From SNAP01 sp049671745 (lineage in GTDB: Bacteria; Bacteroidota; Bacteroidia; Bacteroidales; Marinifilaceae), in the NCBI GenBank assembly GCA_049671745.1, contig JBATVL010000059.1, forward strand, positions 1 to 64,000: a DNA stretch of 64,000 nt, read 5' to 3'. Below the pieces are notes generated by a model that had not been told where the DNA came from, made no database searches, and saw nothing but the letters and a program-made list of their open reading frames with translations. Positions 44,490 through 52,874 of this stretch are shown in pieces. A program made the position numbers and the translations under genes. Each line of letters starts with the position of its first letter. Position 1 is the stretch's first letter.

Positions 44490-45239
44490 ATGAGTGAATT
44501 AGTTTCAATAATTACGCCAACGTATAATGCTTCAGAGTTTATAAAATCTACTTTAGATTCTATAATCAATCAATCATATCTAAATTGGGAGTTATTAGTT
44601 ACAGATGATTGTTCTTCTGATAGTACTTGGCAAATATTAAATGAATATTCTAAGAAAGATAAAAGAATTAAATGTTACCGTTTAAAGGAAAATGCTGGTG
44701 CTGCTGTAGCAAGAAATAATTCTTTATCTAATGCGAATGGAAGATTTATTGCTTTTTGTGATTGTGATGATGTTTGGAGCTTAGAGAAGTTGACTAAACA
44801 AGTTGATTTTATGAAAAAACACGATGCTCCTATTTCTTTTACTGCATATGGTGTTTGCTCTGAAGATTTATTAACAGAGGATTATGAAATTAGAACGCCA
44901 ATATCAATTGATTATAATGGCTATCTAAAGAATACTATTATTGGAATGTCGACATCAATGATTGATCTCAATATTGTAGAACCTTTTGAATTCTATAATA
45001 TAAGAACAAGACAAGATACTTATCTTTGGATTTCTTTATTAAAGAGAGGTCATCTTGCATATGGGTTAAATGAAAAATTAGTTAAATATAGAATTAGAAA
45101 TAATTCAATATCTGCAAATAAATTTAAAGCAGCCAAACGAGTTTGGTTTTTATATTATGAATTAGAAAAATTAGGTTTGTTTAAATCGTTATATTATTTC
45201 AGTTGTTATGCAAAAAATGCTTTAAAGAAAAGATTATAA
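44490..45239 (+). CDS. Family 2 glycosyltransferase
   Basis: This 249-residue GT2 has VSIITPTYNASEFIKSTLDSIINQSY, VTDDCSSDSTW and the CDCDDVW acidic motif. RQDTYLWISLLKRG is the usual acceptor-site segment. It is shorter than the GT2 at 36,973 and resembles WbbD/WcaA-like enzymes that act early in repeat assembly. It is the third elongating glycosyltransferase seen in the locus. Confidence 0.87.
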   Translation: MSELVSIITPTYNASEFIKSTLDSIINQSYLNWELLVTDDCSSDSTWQILNEYSKKDKRIKCYRLKENAGAAVARNNSLSNANGRFIAFCDCDDVWSLEKLTKQVDFMKKHDAPISFTAYGVCSEDLLTEDYEIRTPISIDYNGYLKNTIIGMSTSMIDLNIVEPFEFYNIRTRQDTYLWISLLKRGHLAYGLNEKLVKYRIRNNSISANKFKAAKRVWFLYYELEKLGLFKSLYYFSCYAKNALKKRL

Positions 45240-45242
45240 ATT

Positions 45243-46457
45243 ATGATACCATTTTCACCACCAAGGATTGACCAGAAGGTCATAGATGAAGTAGTTGATT
45301 CACTTAAATCAGGGTGGATTACTACTGGTCCAAAAACTAAGAAGTTTGAAAATAACTTAATAGATTTTTGCGGATGTAAAAAAGTATTAGCAGTTTCTGC
45401 TGCTACTACAGGTTTGGAATTAATTCTCCGTTGGTTTGGAGTAAAAGAAGGTGATGAGGTTATTTTGCCTGCCTATACTTATTGTGCTACTGCTAATGTG
45501 GTTGTTCATTGTGGAGCAACTCCTGTTTTTGTAGATGTTAATTCTGATGATTTTAACATATCATTGGATGCAATAAAGAAAGCAATTACTCCACGCACAA
45601 AGGTTATTATGCCTGTTGATTTAGGTGGTTTTCCTTGTGATTATGCAGAAATAATGGATTTAGTTTCTTCTAAGGAGATTACTTCTGTATTTAGTGCGGA
45701 AACAGACATACAAGAAAAATTGGGAAGAATATTTATTCTTTCAGATTCAGCACATTCTATTGGAGCTAAATATAGTGGTAGTAGAGCTGGAACTTTTGCT
45801 GATGTATCAGTGTTTTCTTTTCATGCAGTAAAGAATTTAACTACTGCAGAAGGTGGTGCTGTTTGTTTGAATCTTCCTTCTCAATTTGATTGTGAAGAAC
45901 TATATAAGTATTTATGTACTCTTTCTTTGCATGGTCAAAATAAGGATGCTTTAGCTAAATCTAAGAAAGGAGCATGGAAATATGATGTTATTGAGGCTGG
46001 TTATAAATCTAATATGACAGATCTTCAGGCTGCCATTGGTTTGGTTGAACTTGAGAGATATGATAATGATATGCTTGTTAAAAGAAGACGAATTTTTGAT
46101 ATATATTCAGAAAGTTTAAGCAAATATGACTGGGCTGAGCTTCCTATTTATGAGACTGAATCTAAAGTTTCTTCTTATCATGTTTATCTGTTAAGAATTA
46201 AGGATGTCACAGAAGCTCAAAGAGACGAAATTATTCAAGGCATATTTGATAAAGATGTTTCTGTTAATGTACATTTTCAACCACTGCCTTTATTAACTTT
46301 TTATAAGAATATGGGATATAAAATAGAGGATTATCCTGTTTCTTTTGATAATTATTCTAGAGAGATTAGTTTACCTGTATATTACAACCTTACGGATATA
46401 CAAGTACAAACAGTTATTAATGCTGTAGTTGATTCTGTTAATGAAGTTTTAGGATAA
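45243..46457 (+). CDS. DegT/DnrJ/EryC1 nucleotide-sugar aminotransferase (WcfR/PglE-like)
   Basis: The protein is a 404-residue PLP aminotransferase. It has the substrate motif SGWITTGPKTKKFE, the cofactor site DSAHSIGA and the PLP lysine in SFHAVKNLTTAEGG. The C-terminal HVYLL and VNVHFQPLPLL segments are standard. It is directly followed by a PglC-type initiating transferase. In Bacteroides fragilis the equivalent pair WcfR/WcfS makes and attaches the 4-amino-trideoxy sugar that starts polysaccharide A. The same role is proposed here, using the keto-sugar from the CapD-like enzyme at 24,822. Confidence 0.85.
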   Translation: MIPFSPPRIDQKVIDEVVDSLKSGWITTGPKTKKFENNLIDFCGCKKVLAVSAATTGLELILRWFGVKEGDEVILPAYTYCATANVVVHCGATPVFVDVNSDDFNISLDAIKKAITPRTKVIMPVDLGGFPCDYAEIMDLVSSKEITSVFSAETDIQEKLGRIFILSDSAHSIGAKYSGSRAGTFADVSVFSFHAVKNLTTAEGGAVCLNLPSQFDCEELYKYLCTLSLHGQNKDALAKSKKGAWKYDVIEAGYKSNMTDLQAAIGLVELERYDNDMLVKRRRIFDIYSESLSKYDWAELPIYETESKVSSYHVYLLRIKDVTEAQRDEIIQGIFDKDVSVNVHFQPLPLLTFYKNMGYKIEDYPVSFDNYSREISLPVYYNLTDIQVQTVINAVVDSVNEVLG

Positions 46458-46463
46458 ATTTAT

Positions 46464-47051
46464 ATGATTAGATTTTTTGATATTATATTATCATTATTGG
46501 GGATAGCTTTGCTGTCTCCAATTTTTATAATTGTGATTATTGTTATCTGTTTAGATAGTAAAGGTGGAGCTTTTTATGGACAAGTTAGAGTAGGCAAAAA
46601 TAATTTGGATTTTAAATTGTTTAAGTTCAGATCTATGCGTACAGGGGCTGATAAAAAAGGTTTGATCACTGTTGGTGGTCGAGATCCTAGAATTACTAAG
46701 GTTGGTTATTTTATACGTAAGTATAAACTTGATGAATTACCTCAGTTGATGAATGTTATTTTAGGTGACATGAGTGTAGTTGGTCCTCGTCCTGAAGTTA
46801 GAAAGTATGTTGATTTATATTCTGAAGAGCAAATGCATGTTCTTTCAGTTAGACCAGGCATTTCTGATTATGCTTCTATTGAATACATGGATGAAAATGA
46901 GATTCTTGGAAAAGCTAAAGATCCTGATAAGGTTTATATTGAAGAGATAATGCCTGAGAAGATTCGATATAATATGAAATATATTAACAATAAGTCTTTG
47001 AAAGAGTATTTAAAGATTATATTTTTGACTATATATAAAATAGTAAGATAA
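46464..47051 (+). CDS. Initiating sugar-phosphate transferase, PglC/WcfS-type
   Basis: This 195-residue monotopic phosphoglycosyl transferase attaches the first sugar phosphate to undecaprenyl phosphate. An N-terminal reentrant hydrophobic segment (about 3-28) is followed by KLFKFRSMRTG, the KYKLDELPQLMNVILGDMSVVGPRPE core with the Asp-Glu catalytic dyad, and RPGISDYASIEY. The short form without extra helices is the PglC/WcfS type rather than WbaP. It probably uses the UDP-amino-trideoxy sugar made by the preceding gene. Confidence 0.9.
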   Translation: MIRFFDIILSLLGIALLSPIFIIVIIVICLDSKGGAFYGQVRVGKNNLDFKLFKFRSMRTGADKKGLITVGGRDPRITKVGYFIRKYKLDELPQLMNVILGDMSVVGPRPEVRKYVDLYSEEQMHVLSVRPGISDYASIEYMDENEILGKAKDPDKVYIEEIMPEKIRYNMKYINNKSLKEYLKIIFLTIYKIVR

Positions 47052-47052
47052 T

Positions 47053-48069
47053 ATGAAAAAAATATTAGTAACAGGAGGAACAGGATACATAGGTTCGCAT
47101 ACAGTGGTTGAACTACAGTCTGCGGGTTATGAAGTAGTTATTGTTGATGATCTTTCTAATTCTTCTGAGAAGTCTTTAGATGGTATAGAGAAGATTACTG
47201 GCAAACGTCCTGAGTTTGTTAAGATTGATTTAAAAGATGCAGTAAAGACTGATGAATTTTTTGCTTCTAATAAAGATATAGATGCAGTAATTCATTTTGC
47301 AGCTTCTAAAGCTGTGGGTGAGTCTGTATACATGCCTTTAGAGTATTATTTTAATAATCTGAATTCTTTAATGAATGTTCTTACTTCTATGCGTAAACAT
47401 GGAGTTGAGAATATTGTTTTTTCTTCGTCTTGTACTGTTTATGGACAGGCAGATGTTTTACCTGTTACTGAACAAACTCCTCGTAAAGAAGCTGAGAGTC
47501 CTTATGGAAACACAAAATCTATGTGTGAGGATATTCTTAGAGATTCGGCTGCTGCTTATGAGCATTTAAATACTATTGCTTTAAGATATTTTAATCCTAT
47601 TGGTGCACATCCTTCTGCTTTGATTGGTGAGTTGCCTAATGGTATTCCAAATAATCTTATTCCTTTTGTTACTCAAACAGCTGCTGGTATTCGTGAGTGT
47701 TTATCTGTTTTTGGTGATGATTACAATACTCCTGATGGTTCTTGTATAAGAGACTATATTGATGTTGTGGATTTAGCTAAAGCACATGTAGTGGCTATTG
47801 AGCGTTTACTTGAGAAGAAGAATAAGTCTACATACGAGTTCTTCAATATTGGTACTGGTATTGGTGTTTCTGTTTTGGAAATTATTACTGGTTTTGAAAA
47901 AGCTACTGGCAAAAAACTTAATTATAAAATTTCTCCTAGAAGAGTTGGAGATATTGAGAAAGTTTGGGCCGATACTTCTTTTGCTAATAATGAACTTGGC
48001 TGGAAAGCCTCTACTCCTCTTGAAGAAACTTTGGCTAATTGCTGGAGATTCCAAGAAAATTTAAAATAA
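47053..48069 (+). CDS. galE: UDP-glucose 4-epimerase
   Basis: A 338-residue extended SDR that interconverts UDP-glucose and UDP-galactose (or the N-acetyl forms). Motifs are GGTGYIGSHT near residue 8, FSSSCTVYG with the catalytic Ser, and YGNTKSMCE with Tyr-xxx-Lys. RDYIDVVDLAKAH and the C-terminal GDIEKVWADTSFANNELGW are also typical. It lies one base after the initiating transferase. It would provide UDP-Gal or UDP-GalNAc for the polysaccharide. Confidence 0.93.
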   Translation: MKKILVTGGTGYIGSHTVVELQSAGYEVVIVDDLSNSSEKSLDGIEKITGKRPEFVKIDLKDAVKTDEFFASNKDIDAVIHFAASKAVGESVYMPLEYYFNNLNSLMNVLTSMRKHGVENIVFSSSCTVYGQADVLPVTEQTPRKEAESPYGNTKSMCEDILRDSAAAYEHLNTIALRYFNPIGAHPSALIGELPNGIPNNLIPFVTQTAAGIRECLSVFGDDYNTPDGSCIRDYIDVVDLAKAHVVAIERLLEKKNKSTYEFFNIGTGIGVSVLEIITGFEKATGKKLNYKISPRRVGDIEKVWADTSFANNELGWKASTPLEETLANCWRFQENLK

Positions 48070-48073
48070 AGAT

Positions 48074-49375
48074 ATGCAAAAAGTAGTTTACGTTGGGATG
48101 AGTGCTGATATCATTCATCCTGGCCATCTAAATATTCTTAAGGAAGCTAATGAATTAGGGGAAGTTGTTGTTGGTGTGTTAACTGATAGGGCTATTGCTA
48201 GTTATAAGAGATTGCCATATCTTACTTATGAACAGAGAAAACTTATTGTTGAGAGTATTAAGTGGGTGTCTAAAGTGATTCCTCAAGAGACTCTTGATTA
48301 TAGACCTAATTTATTGATGCTTAAACCTGATTTTGTTGTGCATGGTGACGATTGGAAGGAGGGTATTCAAAAGCAAACTAGACAGACCGTTATTGATACT
48401 ATTGATAATTGGGGTGGTAAGCTTATTGATGTGCCTTATACTGAAGGTATTTCTTCTACTAAATTAAATCATAGCATTAAGGATATTGGGACTACTCCTG
48501 AGATTAGAATGCAGAGGCTTAGACGTTTAATTAACGCTAAGCCTATAGTTCGTATTCTGGAGTCTCATTCTGGTTTAACAGGACTTATTGTTGAGAATGC
48601 TAAGGTTGAAGTTAACGGTCAGCTTAGAGAGTTTGATGGTATGTGGTCGTCTAGTTTAACGGATTCTACTTCTAAGGGTAAACCTGATATAGAGGCTGTT
48701 GATATTACTACTCGTCTTCATAGTCTTAACGATACTCTTGAATGTACTACTAAGCCTATTATTTATGATGGGGATACTGGTGGTAAGTTAGAGCATTTCG
48801 TTTTTACTGTTAGAACTCTTGAACGTCATGGCGTTTCTGCTGTTATTATAGAGGATAAAACGGGTTTGAAGAAGAATTCTTTATTTGGTACTTCTGTTGC
48901 GCAAACTCAGGATAGTATAGAGGATTTCTCTAATAAAATTATTGCTGGTAAGAGTGCTCAGATTACTGAGGATTTTATGATTATTGCTCGTGTTGAGAGT
49001 CTTATTCTTGGCAATACAGTTGAGGAAGCTCTTGAAAGAGCTTTTGCTTATGTAAAAGCTGGGGCTGATGGTATAATGATTCATAGTAAGGAGAAAACTG
49101 GCGAGGATATTAAGGATTTTTGTTTGAAGTTTAGAGAAGAGAATAAGAATACTCCTATTGTGGTTGTTCCTTCTACTTTTAATCATATTACTGAGGATGA
49201 GTTTCAACTTATGGGTGTTAATATTGTGATTTATGCTAATCATATGTTGAGATCAGCTTATCCTGCTATGCTTTCTGTGGCTAAATCTATTTTGTCTCAT
49301 GGTCGTTCGTCTGATGCTGATGATAAGTGTATGCCTATTAAAGAGATTTTAGAACTGATTCCTGGTACTAAATAG
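48074..49375 (+). CDS. aepX: Cytidylyltransferase-phosphoenolpyruvate mutase fusion
   Basis: The protein is 433 residues with two domains. Residues 1-135 are a nucleotidyltransferase of the TagD/cytidylyltransferase type, with the catalytic HPGH at 15-18 and a GISSTKL motif. Residues 140-433 are phosphoenolpyruvate mutase, which makes the carbon-phosphorus bond of phosphonopyruvate. Key segments are DGMWSSSLTDS, YDGDTGG and the diagnostic EDKTGLKKNS. The following two genes complete a route to 2-hydroxyethylphosphonate, and the fused cytidylyltransferase suggests the phosphonate is then activated as a CMP ester. That last step is inference. Confidence 0.92.
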   Translation: MQKVVYVGMSADIIHPGHLNILKEANELGEVVVGVLTDRAIASYKRLPYLTYEQRKLIVESIKWVSKVIPQETLDYRPNLLMLKPDFVVHGDDWKEGIQKQTRQTVIDTIDNWGGKLIDVPYTEGISSTKLNHSIKDIGTTPEIRMQRLRRLINAKPIVRILESHSGLTGLIVENAKVEVNGQLREFDGMWSSSLTDSTSKGKPDIEAVDITTRLHSLNDTLECTTKPIIYDGDTGGKLEHFVFTVRTLERHGVSAVIIEDKTGLKKNSLFGTSVAQTQDSIEDFSNKIIAGKSAQITEDFMIIARVESLILGNTVEEALERAFAYVKAGADGIMIHSKEKTGEDIKDFCLKFREENKNTPIVVVPSTFNHITEDEFQLMGVNIVIYANHMLRSAYPAMLSVAKSILSHGRSSDADDKCMPIKEILELIPGTK

Positions 49376-49381
49376 TTTGAT

Positions 49382-50503
49382 ATGATTGATGTTGAGGCGT
49401 TTGTGAATTCTCTTTATAAAAATGATGTTGCTTTTTTTACGGGTGTGCCTGATTCTTTATTAAAGGATTTTTGCGCATTTATTACTGATAATGTTGAGAC
49501 TAAGAATAATATAACAGCTGCTAATGAAGGTGCAGCTGTTGGTTTAGCCGCTGGATATCATATTGCTACTGGTAAGTTTCCTTTAGTGTATATGCAGAAT
49601 TCTGGTTTGGGCAATTCTATTAATCCTTTATTGTCTCTTGCTGATCCTGATGTTTATAGTATTCCTATGCTTTTGATGGTAGGTTGGAGAGGGGAACCTG
49701 GTAAAAAGGACGAACCTCAACATGTTAAGCAAGGTAAAGTGACTATTGGACTTATTGAGGCTATGGGTTATACATATTCTGTTATTGATTCGGATACGGA
49801 TAATATAGATGAGATCTTGTCTGAGGCTAATTTGTTTATGAAGGAGAATAATAGTCCTTATTTTATTGTTGTTAAGAAGGGTACGTTTGAACCGTATAAG
49901 CTTAAAACAAAGAAGGATAGTAGTTTTGAACTTCTTAGAGAGGATGCTTTAAAGATTATTGTTGATAATTTGTCTTCTAATGATATTGTAGTTTCTACTA
50001 CAGGTAAGACTTCTAGAGAACTTTTTGAGTATAGAGAGGAACTTAAACAATCTCATGATAATGATTTCTTGACCGTTGGCTCTATGGGGCATGCTAGTCA
50101 GATTGCTCTTGGTATTGCTTTGAATACTGATAAAGAGGTTTTTTGCTTTGATGGCGATGGGGCAAGTATTATGCATACTGGTTCTTTAGCTATTACAGGA
50201 AGTTTATCTCCTAAGAATTATAAACATGTGATTTTTAATAATGGTTCTCATGAGTCGGTTGGTGGACAGCCTACTGTTGGTTTGGAGACTGATTTTTGTA
50301 AGATTGCTGAGGCTAGTAATTATATAAAGACTTTTTCTGTTAGTTCGCGTGATGATTTATTTTCTGCTATAAAAGAATTGAAGCTTTGCGATGGACCTGC
50401 TCTTTTAGAGATTAAGATAGATAATGGTGGTAGAGAGAATCTTGGTAGACCAACGAAATCGCCTATTGAGAATAAGCTTAATTTAATGAATTTATTGAAA
50501 TAA
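49382..50503 (+). CDS. aepY: Phosphonopyruvate decarboxylase
   Basis: This 373-residue thiamine-diphosphate enzyme converts phosphonopyruvate to phosphonoacetaldehyde, the irreversible step that drives phosphonate synthesis. The N-terminal GVPDSLLKDFCAF and NEGAAVGLAAGYHIATGK segments are typical, with the cofactor glutamate in NEGAA. The ThDP motif GDGASIMHTG...FNNGSHESVGGQPT is in the C-terminal half. It starts six bases after the mutase and shares its final bases with the next gene. Confidence 0.93.
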   Translation: MIDVEAFVNSLYKNDVAFFTGVPDSLLKDFCAFITDNVETKNNITAANEGAAVGLAAGYHIATGKFPLVYMQNSGLGNSINPLLSLADPDVYSIPMLLMVGWRGEPGKKDEPQHVKQGKVTIGLIEAMGYTYSVIDSDTDNIDEILSEANLFMKENNSPYFIVVKKGTFEPYKLKTKKDSSFELLREDALKIIVDNLSSNDIVVSTTGKTSRELFEYREELKQSHDNDFLTVGSMGHASQIALGIALNTDKEVFCFDGDGASIMHTGSLAITGSLSPKNYKHVIFNNGSHESVGGQPTVGLETDFCKIAEASNYIKTFSVSSRDDLFSAIKELKLCDGPALLEIKIDNGGRENLGRPTKSPIENKLNLMNLLK

Positions 50504-51612
50504 TGGATCAAGAAATATATATAGGAGAGGGTTCTATCTCTAATCTGAAAAGAGTTGTGGATAGAATCTCTCCTGATTCTATTTTTTTACTTACAGGAAA
50601 AGAGTCTTATGAATTATGTGGTGCTAAAGCCGTAATTGATAAGATTCTTTTTGATTATAAGTGTTTTGTTTTTTCTGATTTTGAAAGAAATCCTAGATTA
50701 GAAGATGCTGTAAGGGGGATAGAATTACTTAAAGAGAATAATTGCGATTTGATTATTGCTGTTGGTGGTGGATCTGTTATGGATATGGCTAAGCTTGTGA
50801 AGGCTTTGTTTGATTCTAAAGATTGTTCTGAGGCTATTAAGAAATCTAATGTTGTTCCTACTGATAAGAAGTTAATAGCTATTCCTACTACTTCTGGTAC
50901 AGGGAGTGAGGCTACTCATTTTGCTGTTGTGTATATAGATAAGGTGAAATATTCTCTTGCTCATATTGATATTTTGCCTGATGTGTCTATAAATGATTCT
51001 CAGTTTACTTATTCTCAGTCGGCTTATCTTGCTGCTGTTACTGGTTTTGATGCTTTTGCTCAGGCTGTGGAGTCTTTGTGGAGTGTTAATTCCACAGATG
51101 AGTCTGTTATAGATTCTATGGAGGCTATTCGTCTTGTATGGTCTAATTTAAGAGCTGCTGTTGATGGTAATCATGTGGCTAAGGATAATATGTCTAGAGC
51201 TTCTTTCTTGGCCGGAAAAGCTATTAATATAACTAAAACGACTGCTCCTCATGCTTTGTCGTATTCGTTTACTTCTTATAATAATTTGCCTCATGGTCAT
51301 GCTGTTGCTGTGAGTTTACCTTTTTTTCTTGAGTATAATTATAATCTTACTGAATATGATTGTAATGATAAGAGAGGGGTTTCTTATGTGAGGTCTGTTT
51401 TTGAGGATTTGTTTGAGATTCTTGAAGTAAAGACTATAAAAGAGGCTAGATTTAAGCTTGAGATGTTTATTGCTGATATTGGAATTGAGATTCGTTTGGA
51501 TAATCTTGGCATGACTGATAAGGATGTGCGTTTTGCTCTAGATAATATTAATCTTCAGCGTTTAACTAATAATCCTAGACTTGTCTCTAAAGATATTGTA
51601 TTGGATTTGTAG
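50503..51612 (+). CDS. Phosphonoacetaldehyde reductase (iron-containing alcohol dehydrogenase family)
   Basis: A 369-residue group III iron-dependent alcohol dehydrogenase. VGGGSVMDMAK is the NAD-binding motif. IPTTSGTGSEAT and the metal ligands in AVTGFDAFAQAVE and LPHGHAVAV are in place. Directly after aepX and aepY, such enzymes reduce phosphonoacetaldehyde to 2-hydroxyethylphosphonate (the PhpC-type reaction). No aminoethylphosphonate transaminase is present, so the hydroxyethyl product is favoured over 2-AEP. It overlaps the aepY stop by one base. Confidence 0.85.
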   Translation: MDQEIYIGEGSISNLKRVVDRISPDSIFLLTGKESYELCGAKAVIDKILFDYKCFVFSDFERNPRLEDAVRGIELLKENNCDLIIAVGGGSVMDMAKLVKALFDSKDCSEAIKKSNVVPTDKKLIAIPTTSGTGSEATHFAVVYIDKVKYSLAHIDILPDVSINDSQFTYSQSAYLAAVTGFDAFAQAVESLWSVNSTDESVIDSMEAIRLVWSNLRAAVDGNHVAKDNMSRASFLAGKAINITKTTAPHALSYSFTSYNNLPHGHAVAVSLPFFLEYNYNLTEYDCNDKRGVSYVRSVFEDLFEILEVKTIKEARFKLEMFIADIGIEIRLDNLGMTDKDVRFALDNINLQRLTNNPRLVSKDIVLDL

Positions 51613-51641
51613 CTAGGCGTTTAGATGAAAATATTGTAATA

Positions 51642-51677
51642 GTCAATTTCCGAAATGGTGATTGGCTTTTCTTTTTT
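51642..51677 (+). terminator. Terminator after the phosphonate module
   Basis: GTCAAT (51642-51647) pairs with ATTGGC (51661-51666), including a G-T wobble, and is followed by TTTTCTTTTTT. The stem is short, so termination may be partial. Confidence 0.55.
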
Positions 51678-51690
51678 CTATGAAATAGTT

Positions 51691-51698
51691 TATCTTTG
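51691..51698 (+). promoter_or_regulatory. Promoter -7 element for the wbpE-wbpB-wbpD-rfbC-rfbD group
   Basis: TATCTTTG matches the consensus and lies 19 bases before the wbpE-like start codon, directly after a terminator. This suggests a separate transcription unit for the last part of the capsule locus. Confidence 0.65.
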
Positions 51699-51717
51699 AG
51701 AAACTGACTTAAATGAT

Positions 51718-52845
51718 ATGGATAAGATTCAAATGGTTGATTTGAATTCTCAATATATGAGAATTAAGACTGAGGTGGATAAAGCTGTTAAAACGGTGAT
51801 TGATTCTTCTGCTTTTATTAATGGGAAGCAGGTGACTTCTTTTGCTGAGAATCTGGCTAGATATAATGCTGTTAAGCATGTGCAGACTTGTGGTAATGGT
51901 ACTGATGCTTTGCAGATTGCTTTTATGAGCTTGGGTCTAAAGGCTGGTGATGAGGTGATTGTGCCGGTGCATACTTATGTGGCTACAGCTGAAGTGATTG
52001 CTCTTCTTGGTTTGAAACCTGTTTTTGTGGATTGTTTACCTGATTTATTTTCTATAGATGTTTCTAAGATAGAAGCTGCTATTACTTCTAAAACACGAGC
52101 TGTTGTTCCTGTGCATTTATATGGGCAGTGTGCTGATATGCAGTCTATTTTGGAGATAACAAATAAATATAGTTTGTTTGTTGTGGAGGATGCTGCTCAG
52201 GCTATAGGTGCTGAGTATTCGTTTAGTGATGGATCTGTTTCTAAGGCTGGTACTATGGGGGATATTGGTATTACTTCTTTTTTCCCTTCTAAGAATCTTG
52301 GGTGTTTTGGTGATGGTGGTGCTCTTTTTATAAATGATGATAATCTTGCTGAGAAGGCTAGGATGATTGCTAATCATGGTCAGTCCAAGAAGTATCATCA
52401 TGATGTGATTGGGTGTAATTCTCGTCTTGATACTATTCAGGCTGCTATTTTGGATGTTAAACTTAAATATCTTGATGAGTATTCTGAGGCTAGAAATTCT
52501 TTGGCTAACTTTTATGATATGGCTTTGAGTGATATTGATGCTGTAGAGATTCCTAAACGTGCTGAGTATTCTTCTCATGTGTTTCACCAATATACTATTA
52601 AGGTATTGAATGGAAAGCGTGATGCAATTAAAGATGCTTTGGCAGAAAAAGGCATTCCTTCTATGATATATTATCCTATTCCTTTACATTTACAAAAAGC
52701 TTATGTGCAAGAAGATTCTCCAGAAGGCATTTTCCCTATAACGGAGAGTCTTGCTGGCGAAGTGCTTTCTTTACCTATGCATACTGAAATGAATGATGAG
52801 ACTAGAACCTTTATCGTTCAGACTCTTATTGATATTTTAAAATAA
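51718..52845 (+). CDS. wbpE: UDP-2-acetamido-2-deoxy-3-oxo-glucuronate aminotransferase (WbpE-like)
   Basis: The protein is a 375-residue DegT-family PLP aminotransferase. The N-terminal DLNSQYMRIKTEVDKAV, the cofactor site EDAAQAIGAEY and FFPSKNLGCFGDGGA with the PLP lysine closely follow WbpE/WlbC. Together with the WbpB-like oxidoreductase and WbpD-like acetyltransferase next to it, it would install the 3-amino group of UDP-GlcNAc3NAcA. It is the third sugar aminotransferase in the locus. Confidence 0.88.
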   Translation: MDKIQMVDLNSQYMRIKTEVDKAVKTVIDSSAFINGKQVTSFAENLARYNAVKHVQTCGNGTDALQIAFMSLGLKAGDEVIVPVHTYVATAEVIALLGLKPVFVDCLPDLFSIDVSKIEAAITSKTRAVVPVHLYGQCADMQSILEITNKYSLFVVEDAAQAIGAEYSFSDGSVSKAGTMGDIGITSFFPSKNLGCFGDGGALFINDDNLAEKARMIANHGQSKKYHHDVIGCNSRLDTIQAAILDVKLKYLDEYSEARNSLANFYDMALSDIDAVEIPKRAEYSSHVFHQYTIKVLNGKRDAIKDALAEKGIPSMIYYPIPLHLQKAYVQEDSPEGIFPITESLAGEVLSLPMHTEMNDETRTFIVQTLIDILK

Positions 52846-52874
52846 GAGATATACAAGAATATATAGATTATAAT

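Noticed and set aside
48881..49243. Minus-strand 120-codon frame
   Set aside because: Antisense to the PEP mutase domain with low-complexity Ser/Asn/Ile composition; a shadow of the sense gene.
52117..52590. Minus-strand 157-codon frame
   Set aside because: Antisense to the WbpE-like aminotransferase; the sense protein has all family motifs and the antisense peptide has none.
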